The notes below the pieces were generated by a model that saw only the letters and a program-made list of their open reading frames with translations, was not told the DNA's origin and did no database searches. The position numbers and the translations under genes were made by a program. DNA of 64,000 nucleotides from Marsupella aquatica (taxonomy: Eukaryota; Marchantiophyta): the NCBI GenBank assembly GCA_973895155.1, contig OZ316896.1, forward strand, positions 7,254,001 through 7,318,000, in the 5' to 3' direction. Positions 9,278 through 20,797 of the stretch are shown piece after piece. The first letter of the stretch is position 1, and each line of letters begins with the position of its first letter.

Positions 9278-12200
9278 AAGCTGAATTGACCCATTAGCAT
9301 AAACCTGGTGAACAACATAAGGACCCAACCACCGAGTATGCAACTTGCCTGGAAAATGAGCATACCTACTGTCATAGAGTAATACCAGTTGTCCAGCAAG
9401 TAAAGAAGTTGGCTTCTTCAACTTCTTGTCATGATGTTGCTTCACTTGAGCTTGCTTCTTCTTCACTTGCTTGCTTGCCTCTTCCCGGATTTCCTCCAAC
9501 TCCTCCAGCTGGTAAGCTCTCTCCATTAAACTCTGGTCAGCCTCCATTCTCTCCTCCACACTTACCCTCAAAGTAGGCACTTCAAACTCAACAGGTACAA
9601 GGGAGTGTTGTCCAAATACTAGGTAGAAAGGACTATGGCCGGTTGTGGTCTTGAAAGCAAGGTTGTAGGAGTACACAGCTGAGTATAATTTGTCATCCCA
9701 ATCAGTCTTGTGTGCCGCCACGGTTTTGTTCAAGATCTTGCCAATGATGCCATTAGCTCTCTCCGTTAATCCATTGGCCTTGGGGTGATAGGGGGTGGTC
9801 TTCCTATGCTTAATCAAGTAATGGTTAGTGAGCTCCTCCACAACTTCATTCAAGAAGTGAGTCCCCCTATCACTAACCAGCTCTAGAGGTGGCCCAAATC
9901 TGGTAAAAATCTGTTGATACATGAACCTTGCTACTGTGAGAGCATTATCCTTGCTGGTTGGTCTTGCCTCTACCCACTTAGTAGCATAATCAGTTGCAAG
10001 AAGGATGTATCGATTCCTTCTAGACCTGGTCACAGGAGTGATGGGACCTATGAAATCTATACCCCACTTCTCAAAAGGTGCAAGAGGTAAGATGGTGGTA
10101 AGAGGGTGATGCCTTGAGTGAGCTGGCTTACCTGTCCTTTGGCAAGGGTCACATCCCCTCACAAAAAGACTTACATCCTTATGAAGTGTTGGCCACCAAT
10201 ACCCTGCATCAAGAATTTTCCTTGCTGTTGTTGCACTTGCATAATGGCCACCAGCCTCCTCCTCATGCATAGCTCTCATCACAATGGAGATTTCCTTCTT
10301 CTCCAAACACCTCCTTAGTCTCCCATCAACTCCTTCCTTGTGAAGGACACCCTTCACCAATAAGTAAGGTCTGATTTTTCTCAGGAAAACAGCAGCCTCC
10401 TCTTGGTTCAAATCTCTTGGTAGCCGGGTTGTGAGAAGAAATTGGATGATATCCAAATACCATGTATCTCCTCCACTTCCCACATGAAAGAGGTCTTCAT
10501 CTGGAAACTGATCATCCACCTCCTTCAAGTCCTCTTCTCCTTCAATCCTTGAGAAGAAGTCTGCATTCCCATGCTTCTTACCAGGCCTGACCCTCACCTC
10601 ATAATCAAACTCTTGGAGCAACAAGATCCACCTTGCCACTCTACCAGTTACATCAGGTTTATTCACCATATACTTGAGAGCATTGTGATCAGTATGAAAG
10701 ACCACCTTATAGCCCAACAAGTAGTGCCTAAACTTCTTACAAGAGTAGATGATTCCTAGAGCTTCTCTATCGGTTGGTGAGTAATTCTTTTCAGCTGGTG
10801 CCAATAGTCTACTTGCAAAGTAGATAGGGTGATCCCTATTCTGGTCATCAAGTTGACTAAGCACCACACCAATACAAAAGCCAGACACATCCACATACAC
10901 ATGAAATTCTCTACTCCAATCTGGTGCTATCAAGATAGGGGCTTCAACCAACCTGTTCTTCAACTCCTGAAAACTTGCTAGCCTCTCAACTGAGGGTTCA
11001 ACCTCAGCCCCCTTCTTAAGCATGCTGGTTAGGGGTAAAGCTACTTTAGCAAAGTCCTTAATGAACCTTCTATAGTAGTTTAAACATCCCAAGAATCCCC
11101 TCAACTCTGTCACTGAAGTTGGAAACTTGACAGCCATCCAAACAGCAACCTTCTCTTGGTCCACTTCTATGCCCTTCTTGGATACCTTGTGGCCAAGTAG
11201 TATCCCTTCTTCCACACCAAAGAAGCACTTCCCTGGGTGAAGCTTCAAACCAACTTCCCTACATCTTTGGAAGGTCATCCTCAAATGTTCAACATGGTCC
11301 TTCCCCCTTCCAAAAACAGCAAAGTCATCTATGAATACTTCCAAGAACTTTCTCAAGTAGTCATGAAAGATATTCATCATCAACCTTTGGAACATACCAG
11401 GGGCATTACAAAGACCAAAAGGCATCCTCCGAAAGGCATAAATCCCCCACTCAGTAGTAAAGGCTGTCTTCAACTGGTCCTCCTTCCTTATCCAAATCTG
11501 GTTGTAACCTGAGTACCCATCTAGGAAGCTATACACTTCCCAACCAGCTACTAAATCAAGTACCATATCAGTAAATGGAATGGGATAGTGGTCCTTCTTA
11601 GTGGCCTCATTGAGTTTCCTAAAGTCTTGGCAAACTCGGATCTTAGGCTTACCATCCAAGCCTGGTTTCTTTGGTACTATGACAATTGGAGAAACCCACT
11701 CACTATTCAACACAGGATAGATGAAACCTGCTTCCAGCAATTTGTCTATCTCTTCCTTCACCATCAAGGAGTACTTGGGATTCATCCGATATTGCCTTTG
11801 TCTCACAGGTGAAGCTCCTAGCATCAAGTCGATTCTATGCTCACCAAGTTCAGGGTTTACACCAGTAAGATCCAAGTGACTCCAAGCAAACACATCCACA
11901 TATTCACCTAGCAAATCTTGGATAGTTTTCTCTTCACCTGATCCCAGGGCATTTCCCAAGTTGAAGGTCTTGTCTTGCTGGACAGAGATGGTTCTGTACT
12001 GCTCAGCTCGAATCACCTCCATCTTGTTCCTCATTGTGGAGTCAAAAGTGCCCTCAAGTTGTGCCAACCTCATGCCTCCATAGACGGGTGCATTTTCAGC
12101 ACTTAACTCCTCCTTCTCCTTGCTTGAATGCTGGTCTTCCTGAGTCTCATCCTCCTCTGAGTTTGCAGCCTTCAATTGGTCCTCTAGCTCCTTTATCTTG

Positions 12201-15200
12201 AGCTTTAACAAGGCTAAGTGCTTAGCCTTTAACCTCTGGTCATTACTCCTTGTCTTGATCTCAACTTGGGCAGCACCCTTGCTGGTCTGATCAACCTCCT
12301 GAGCCATTGTGATAGTGTCTTCTTGGTTGCTCTCCTTGGCTGAGGTCTCAGCCTGCTTCACCTCCTCGAGACTGGTCACTTCACTGAGACTGGGCAGAGG
12401 TGAATGGCTGGTAAGAGCCTCCTGCTCTTGCTCCTCTCCAAACACTTCTTCTTCAGTCCATTGGCTCACCATGTTCAACATGTATACCTCATCCTCATCA
12501 GATTCAGATTTGGTACTCAACTCATCGGAAAGTTCAGAATCATATTCATCCAACTCATCAGTAGTCTCTCCTTGATGCTTGTCATGACCCCATGAAACTG
12601 AAGTGGCTGGTTTGCCAAACCTAAACTCCTTCTTGCCCCAATCAGACACTACTTTGGCTCCATATAGCCAAGGCCTCCCAATCAAGATTGGGTAAGTAGA
12701 TGGCCTTGCTGGTCTCATCACCAAGTAATTCAACAAGAACTCCTGCCCCCCAATGAGAGTAGGTACTTGAGTAAGTGTCCCCACCGGTAGCACTCTTGCT
12801 CCATTTGCTAGCCTCATTGTCCTTGCTGTTGGCTGAAGTTTCTTGAAACCTAGTTGTTGGGCAGTAGCCTCAATCATGATATTCACACCTGAGCCTCCAT
12901 CAACTGGTACATACGAGAGTACACACCCATTTACTTGAACATCAATCTCAGGTGCTCCAAGGTCTTCACAAACCATCATCACATCAGCTGGGGTACCAAC
13001 CTTTGGAAGCTTCCTTCTTCTCCTTCCTACCAACATCTCCTTCAGTTGCCTCCTATACAAAGGGTTGTCTTTGATCAGCTGCCCCACTGTAGCAGTAACC
13101 AAACAATCTTTCACATCCTTCTTGATGTCATAAGAGGGTACCTTGCTGGTCTCTTTCTTCTCTTCCACCTCAGCTTTTTCCTTCAAAGCTTTAGCAACCT
13201 TCAGGTCTTTGTTGATGGCCTCTTGATGCTCCTTAGCCTCCATCTCCTCTAGTTGCCTCTTGACTTCCTCATTCACCTTGGGATAGAAGAGCTTCGGATG
13301 GTCTCTCTTGTAGTCACTATCTTCAGCTGGTGGGACTTGAACTTCTGCTCCAACTTCAACTTCGATTGGTGACTCCGTTGAGTGCTCCTTTCTCTCCTTC
13401 CTCTTCTTCCTCTCTTCCACTCTTTCCTTCTTTCTTGTGGACCTGGTAGACACCTTGTAACACACAGCTTCCTCCTCAGGTGTCTCCATTCCTGGTAGAT
13501 CTGGCTGGTTCTCCCCACCAGCAACTTGTGTCACTCCATCTTTGGCCTCCTCTTGCCACTCCATACTCAAGAAGTTCACTGTGGCTTCACCGGGAGCCTT
13601 GGCAACCGCTGGTGGTGGTGCTTCTATCCTTCCTATCATCATCTTGGCAGCAGATCCAATAGGACAGTTGGCTGTGGTATGACCCTCCCTTTTGCACACA
13701 GCACAAAGAGGATAGGGAGCTCCTTGTCCCTGCCTCCTTGGTTCGGGGCAACTGTTGGAATAGTGCCCTGGTTTTTGACAGTTCCAGCAGATCACCACGG
13801 TAGTTCTTGCCACTCCCCCAGGTCCTTGAGGTCCCATTTGATCCACCATCCTTGGTTGAAGACCAGGCATCAGTTGAGGTGCCATGGGTGGAGCTGGTCT
13901 TCCTTGCAAAGTTCTTGGGCCTCCTGAAATCTGGTACACCATCTCCGGGGCTTCTTCATAGAAGTAGTCCACCACTTCACTTGCTTGATAAACATCGTTG
14001 GACTCTTCATTGACATACTGAACTTGATTCCTCCAACCTTGACACTCTTGAGGTGTATGGCCAAAACTCTTGCACTTGACACACCATACATGGGCTCTAT
14101 TCACCGGCACTTTTCTCCTATCAGGTTGCACACCAGCAAAGTGAACTGATAGGGCCTTGAGTTGGTTGGTGATCTCACTCATCTTGTTATCCATCACCTT
14201 CTTCTCCTTGGTTGCTGGTGTAGAACCTTCCACCAAGTTGAAGGTTGCAGATTTGTGGTGCTTACCACCTGGCTTCTTCTTGCTGGCTCTCCTCTTCTGG
14301 TCGCTTTTTCTCTTTGCCTTCTTCTTCTTCTTCTTCTTCTTCTTCTCGGAGTCCTCCTCAGAATCAGATTCTGAATCAGAACTGGAACTACTCTCCTCAG
14401 ATTCCGACTCAGAAGTATCCTCAACTGAACTACTTGATTCACTTGAGCTAGAAGAAGAATCACTATAAGCAAATCGCTTCTTCTTTCTCCTACTCTTGGA
14501 ACTAGAGATCTCAGCACTCCTATAAGACTGAGCCGCCTCAATGGCCTCATCCAACGTATTAGGGTGAGATTGCCTTACTGAGACACCCATCTTCTTGGGT
14601 AGGCTTGCCACAAACCAAGCCAACAACATGGAGTCTACTGGTCTGGGGTCAAGCTTGGTAGCTAACCTTTGAAACCTTTGCAGAAACCTCCTTACTGACT
14701 CCTTGGATCCCATTCTGATCTCTCCCATCTTGATCAGAGCTTCCGATTCTTCTCCCACCTTCCTAAACTCCTGCAAGAATGCTAGCTTGAAGGCATCCCA
14801 ATCATTCTTGATGGCATTTGATAGGCTATTGAACCAAGGTCTTGCTTCTCCTCTCAAGACCCCCGCCAAAGTGGTCAACTTAATATCAAACTCTCCATTG
14901 GCTTGGGCTGTCCCAATGAAGTCCTCCAACCAAGCATCAGGATCCTCCTTGGGCTTGCCATGGAATGTCTTGTACTGAAATCTTGCTCTTTGAGTCACCA
15001 CCATGGCTGCTTCTTGATCTTCACTTGTGTTGGTAGTGGAAGAAGATGTATCACTCCACCCTACACCAGGTTCCGCTTCAGCTTGCAAATGAATGTCCAC
15101 CCAATCTGGTTGCTCCAACTGGTCACCAAAGTTGAAACTAAGAGAGGCTTCTTTTAGTGCTTGACTCCTTGTAGTGGGCATGCCACTCACAATCACCTTC

Positions 15201-15271
15201 TTATCTCCCTTCTTCTCTTGAACAGCAAACCTGCAAACACACCTCCAAGTCTTGTGGCTCCACTCCAACAA
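9278..15271 (-). CDS. gag-pol: Gypsy-1 gag-pol polyprotein (right copy, C-terminus in gap)
   Basis: Same polyprotein as at 2892-8960, offset 6311. The translations agree over the first 1998 residues; the last 24 codons lie in the gap. All zinc knuckles, the protease DGGSG, RT FIDDF, RNase H and D-D35-E residues are unchanged. Absence of any visible difference over about 6 kb is unusual for two independent insertions and suggests either a very recent tandem event or a false duplication in the assembly. Confidence 0.93.
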
Positions 15272-15286
15272 AAACTGTAAAGAGTT

Positions 15287-15305
15287 GTCCCCGGCAGCGG
15301 CGCCA
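15287..15305 (-). other. Primer binding site, tRNA-Asp type (right copy)
   Basis: Same 19-nt site as at 8976-8994, with the same spacing to the gag-pol start on one side and the LTR on the other. Confidence 0.85.
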
Positions 15306-15315
15306 AAAACAAGGG

Positions 15316-18300
15316 TGGGACTCTATGTCAAACACTTGCCAAGGAGCTTAAGCGGCTTTTCTCCCCAAAAGACTACCTAATACCTGCTCCATGTCATACC
15401 AGGGTCACAAAGGATTGACAAAACTTCTGAAGTGTGCTTACAATGTCCAATCACTCCATACATAAGTAGTTTCAACTCTCCACTTCTAGAGAGGTAGTCC
15501 CCTTGACTACTTTTGTACTCACCCCTTCCCCTCTCCTCTACTCCAAGGATCAGCAAGGGGGATCTCCGCTCCAAGCTGTCACCTTAGAGTAGATTCTCAC
15601 ACAAACACCCAAGAACCCAAAGTACTTTCCTCTTCAAGCTTAAGTCTCCTCAAGACCCTCAAAGTAGTGTTACCCCTCAACCTTGCCCCCCTGGCCTTGG
15701 TTTGGGTCCACACATCCCCTTTGAGCCCTAGAGAAGGCTCCTCTATCTAAGGACTCTTCCTCTTGTTCTTACTTCTTGTTAACACCACACACCAAGCAAA
15801 GTACTTTCCACCCTCAAGCTATAATCCTCTCTAAGTCTCAAAGTAATGCTATACCTTAACCTTGCCTCCTTGGCCTTGGTTTTGTACTAGCACATCCCCT
15901 TCAAGCTTAGACCAAGATTATACCATAGCATGGACTCTTCTCTTGCTCTCATATACTTCAAATGCACTCACACTTAATGGTCACAATGAAGATTGGTAAG
16001 TCTCCTTTTATTGCATCACCTTTACAACAAAAGTTCACTACACATTCTCCACACTAAGCATGGACCACCTCTCCTTTCTCAAGCTTAGCCCTACCTTGGC
16101 AAGGTAGAGATTTCACTTAAGAGATGAGACTCCCGGTCCCTAACAAATGAAAACTTCCTCCTTATATACTATCTCCTTCCACATCACACCAAGCTTGACC
16201 TGGGGTCCAACTATACCTCCCCCAAGTCCTCCTAACACACAAAGTCCAACTCTATAGTTCATAGCCCACCCTACTACTTGCTATTTTGCCTCCTTCCAAG
16301 CCCTGGAATATGCCACACATGAGTGGTATGCTTTGACTTCCAAACCTACTCCCACTTATGGTCCTCCTCACCAGCTTACCAACCCACTTGAAATCTCGCA
16401 AAAAGAGTGAGTGAGTCTCAAGTTGTGCCTAGTCAAAGTTGGCCTTATTTTACTTGTAACCCCTTTACTACCCTAAGTAAACTACCCCCTATATTTACTT
16501 TTCTTAACTTGATGGCCTTACACCTTTGGCCAAAGGTAAGTACCCTTCTCTAGAGCCTAACTCAAGTGGTATGGGTGCAAGAAAGGTCAGCCCCTAAATC
16601 TGGTATTCATTCCCCTATGCCGACTTTGGTTTGCAAGTTGTCGGGACTCCCTCGTGGCCTCGGTTAAAAATATATTTGAGTGATTACTTTTCTGGGGTTC
16701 CACCTTCACCAGGGGGTGCCTTATCTTCCCCTAACTCAGCACAAAAAAATTTGGGCCCCAACGGATACCTCTAGCCAAAGTTATGCCCATTCTCCCAAGG
16801 CCTGTTTTTGGTGTAAAGCGGGTGTAAGCGGCGGCCCGATTACACTTACCTTACATGCCCCTTATGGGGATTCCACGTGTCATGAGGGGAGAGCACTCTC
16901 ATTATACTCATGTTTCTTATGAAGAAATTGTAAGGACAGCAATGTTTGCAGCCATTTCTCTCTCGTGAATTCAATCTAAAACCACAGCATTCTCTATTGG
17001 ATTCTTTCTTGTGCAGCAGTCCAGCTGATCAGCCGCCAGCCCCTCAATTTCACAGCCACCATAGCTCACAGCCAGCCTAGTCAATTTCGCAGCTAGCCCA
17101 CCTCTTCAATTTTGCCGCTAGCAACACAGTCAATTTCGCAGCTAGCAGCACAGTCACATCAGCGCATTTACAGCACAACAACAGCAGATTTGAAGCACAG
17201 CAGCAGCAACCATAGCTTGATTCCTTCTCAGTCAAGCAGGTCTCTCTTCTCAATTTCGTAGCTGCCCACCTTTGCAATTTCGCAGCTAGCAGCAGCATCA
17301 TTCAATTCAGCAGCATCAAGGCAGCAGCCAGCCAATTCTCATGAGCATCTCGTGCCTGATTAGTAGGAGCACCTCTAATCTAGTGTGCAGCTGTCATAGC
17401 AGCAAGCAGCCTTCCCAATTCAAAGCCAGCAGCGATCCTAATTTGCAGCCATAGCTCTTTTCCTTCTCAGCAGCCATAGCTTCTTCAATCAGCAACAGCC
17501 CTTGCTTCTTCAATCAGCAGCAGCCATTTCAATTCAGCCGCCCTTCCTTCAATTCAGCCGCCCTTCCTTCAATTCAGCCGCCCTTGTGCTCAATTGATTC
17601 CTCAAGTAATCATGCAGCACCTTTGGACAGCCTCCCGGTGCTTGACGTCCTCACCAGCCTCGTGCTTGCTCCTCCTTGCCTCGTGCTCGCTCCTCCTTGC
17701 CTCGTGCTCGCCGCGTGATCGTCGCCCACGCGGTTTACACTTAGAAAAAAATACATTTTTTTTTGGAAAAACAGCATTTTGGGGCGATTTTGGACCCCCC
17801 TCCAAAACTCACACATAAGTCCAAAAGGACTTCTGAGTAGCTCCACTGATTCTATGGACATAGGACTATGTCCGGGTTTACTAAGATATAAACAAAACCC
17901 TATAACAACTTTTCTAAAATTAGGCAAAGAGGGTCAAGTCTTTATGTCTTCCAAAATTCTTCTCAACTTTGAGATGCTCCCAAAAAGTAACCAAGTGTGA
18001 CAAAGTTGTCCCACAAGTTTCTAGGGATAGAGGGGACCATACTTAACCCACTTCCAAACTTGGAACCCCTACATTTACCCATCAGCTATTTTTCCCGGGA
18101 CCCGCTATTTGGTAACTTTGATTTTTGCCAAAATACTTATAACTCCTAGGTTAAGACCCCACTTGACTTCATACTTTTTCAGGGTTCCCTAGGGACCTCC
18201 CAGCACCCATGGGAGAAATATCAGCCAAAAATAAGATGTCCGGTGTCGGGTCATTTTTCGGTCCCGACTTAGTCGCCTATTATAACTAAGGACGGACTAG

Positions 18301-18508
18301 TTTCCTGCCCCTCCTATAGTAACTTGCTTACCCCTAGATAACTTTGCATAACTAAATTCCCTCTTACCTCTACTAAGCTTCCCTTCTTACTTAAGTGCCC
18401 TAAACCTAGCTACTCTGATAGCACTAAAACTTTTTCCCTAACTATTTCCTCTTCTAAACGAAAGAATGTCATGTTTCTCTACACTAGCTGACACTGAGCC
18501 ATCCCACA
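15316..18508 (-). mobile_element. Gypsy-1 5' LTR (complete, about 3.2 kb)
   Basis: Minus-strand 5' end TGTGGGATGG at 18508; likely 3' end ...TCCCA at 15316. It abuts a MULE transposase reading frame at 18509, so the element inserted into that gene. The 5-bp target duplication should be at or near 18509-18513 (ACGGA); its partner is left of the window. Contains the 20-bp and 21-bp tandem repeats (17528-17585, 17658-17712). Small ORFs in it are probably not coding. Confidence 0.88.
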
Positions 18509-20122
18509 ACGGAGCTCACAAGTGAAGATGGTACAAAGGGACCTGTAATTATGGTCGTACACATGGGCGCTGAAAGTCAGCCACCCTGTGCTTATTCTCC
18601 GCATTACATCAGAACAGACCCATGCTCCTTCCAGCTCACCTCCACTCTTCATCTGCCTGAGAATATCGACACCAGAACTTGGGCCATTTGTACTCATTTT
18701 GAAGACATGAGCCCTATCGGTCTTGCTCCCCTGCCCAGGGAAAAGGTACCTCTGAACGTAAGGAAAATTATTCCGTGCTTGCATCTCACGAAGAGAATCC
18801 AACTCACCCTTTTTTGGGTTATCCATTTTCACGCTCCGGAATATGGCCTGGAATTTCTCAACAGTGGACACAACCTTCATCGATTCCCAAATCTCTCTCT
18901 CTTCTTCTTTTGATAGTTCTGAAGAAGACTCTGGATGCAAAAGAGAAACCAGGTTTCCTATAGACTTGTTAAGAACACGCCCTGGCGTACACACGGGATT
19001 CGCTTTATGAACACCAGAAACTATCTCCTTCGCCTGCTTTTTTGCCAATCGAGATTTCCCCTTCCAAACAACGTGGTCATGGAAACCCATGTGAACAGCC
19101 AATCGAGACATATGTTTCACAACATTTGACTCAAGAGACGGCTTAGGATAGACATACAAAAGCTTAGCCGGACATTCACGGATGCAGAGAGGCCTCTCCT
19201 CACAGAATCCGCACACCAACCCTCCTTCCTCCACAAGCTCACCAAGATGAAATGGCTCAGTAAATTGTCCCTTTCCTCGGAAGGAAGAGTCATTTTTTGA
19301 ACCGGTGTGCTTCAACTTTCTACAGACCAGATTTTGGCATTCAAGTACACCGGCACATCTGACTTTTGACACAGACCAGTGATTGCGAGGTTTGAGATTA
19401 GCTGAAGTTGTGAGAAGTCTCGTCCATGGATAGCCGTCATTATCCCTATCCATGTCCTGAAGACCATATCCTCAACGAAATTGACCTTCCACCGGAGGAA
19501 GCTCAAAAATGCAGTTTCCGTTGTATGAAGTGGGCAAAGTCTGCACTTGAATCTCCTTCCAATCGTTTCCCCTGCGGAAATTTGCCAACTTGCTTGACCC
19601 AGTAATATTGAGAAAGGCATCATATGCACTAACTCGATAAAGAACTGGCTGAGATTGAAACTCGTTTTGACTCACTGCTTCAAAAACGGATTTCTCAGAA
19701 GACTTTGTCGACACAGAAGAGACATCCCTACCCACACTCTCAAGGGAGATGTCAATAATTTCTGGTACTGCAGGTGACGGTCGAGTCGGGGATTCTGGAT
19801 CGGAAACATTGATATGTGCAATGTCATCCTTACATGAGACTAGCTCTACATCTGAACCACCCTTTAGGTCCCAAGCTCTTTCTGGCAATATTCCTGAACC
19901 ATTATCCGACACCTCGTGACTTCTGGATCCATCCCGAGAGTAAAGAACGAACAACTTCCAGATGAAATCATCTTTGAAAAGCCCAAACCTCGATGAGAGA
20001 AAAGACTCCTTGACAGAGATAATAGTATTCTCCGGAACATCCAGAACAACAACATCACCCGTCGTCTTTCTCTCGATCACAACCTTCGATCCCAATGAAG
20101 ACATGCTGGAAGTTTTGGACAT
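18509..20122 (-). pseudogene. MULE-like transposase copy M1 (one nonsense codon, 3' end cut off)
   Basis: Starts at 20122 and runs about 538 codons until the Gypsy-1 LTR at 18508. Seen in order: a variable N-terminal region; a conserved word YNGN-x2-FELPP just before the core; a Cys/His module (C-x-GV-x2-C ... CGFC ... RLAVHMGFHDH) like the WRKY/GCM1-type zinc fingers of some MULE transposases; then the start of the DDE region (FKMSTNG, W-V-C-S-D-V, HVYDHNYRSLCTIFTCEL). An in-frame TGA at 19472-19474 sits where copy M2 has Lys; the flanking frame is otherwise continuous. The second Asp and later residues are lost to the insertion. It lies head-to-head with the ParB-like gene at 20798. The family call rests on motif pattern only. 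Confidence 0.75.
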
Positions 20123-20299
20123 TACAGTCTACAGCAATCCACAATGTGAGATACTTCGCTCTCTTCTTTCTCCAAATACATATGAGGAAATGTGCTTGTG
20201 TAGGTGTTGGACTCAATGTATTTATTTAATAAATGCCTCTTATTCCCGTTATCTGACCGTTATTTTGTCTTATATGACTCTATTTGCGGAATGATAAAG

Positions 20300-20315
20300 C
20301 TAGCGATCTCGCTAG
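20300..20315. repeat. Palindrome CTAGCG-ATCT-CGCTAG
   Basis: Perfect 6-bp arms. The symmetry extends outward to AGCTAGCGA-TC-TCGCTAGCT (20298-20317, 9-bp arms). Located between the divergent genes. Confidence 0.9.
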
Positions 20316-20394
20316 CTCAATGAACCAAGTAAAATTGTTCAAATCCTTACAAAACACCCTTCAGGAGTTAATGTATTTAGTGGTCATTTTTTGG

Positions 20395-20410
20395 CTAGCG
20401 ATGTCGCTAG
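20395..20410. repeat. Palindrome CTAGCG-ATGT-CGCTAG
   Basis: Perfect 6-bp arms, extended to 8 bp (GCTAGCGA/TCGCTAGC). It lies 95 bp from the first site, between the divergent genes. Confidence 0.9.
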
Positions 20411-20797
20411 CAAAAACATTTCCTCATAAGAGACCATTGTGACCGTTTATATCCGTTGGAATTGGTCAACGGGTACCTACATGTCAACGGTACGGTACAG
20501 TACTGGACACCTGTCTCATTGTCATTAGATACTTTTCTTTCAGTCGTGAGTTTGGTGGTTCGTATTTCCGGAAGTCCATGTATACCTGACGTTGTCTGAA
20601 AAATGATTGCGAGAAGAGTCGTACAGAATATTTGTATCTCTTTTCACAACCGGGCGCAGCATTCAGGTGAAAGCAACAGACGAGGGTACGATTCTGTCTT
20701 TGATTGGAAGATCAATTCTCGGGTGTTTTTATGTTCGCAAAGCGTGTCGCCCTCGACCTTGACCTGTTGATACCCTTATCACTTCACGGACCCCCTG

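Larger units (their letters stand above)
20123..20797. promoter_or_regulatory. Divergent intergenic region with two palindromes
   Basis: 675 bp between the start of transposase M1 (minus) and the start of the ParB-like gene (plus). No other convincing ORF. It holds two perfect-arm CTAGCG-N4-CGCTAG palindromes (20300 and 20395) and must contain both promoters. A bidirectional promoter bound by an element-encoded protein is a reasonable inference. Confidence 0.6.
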
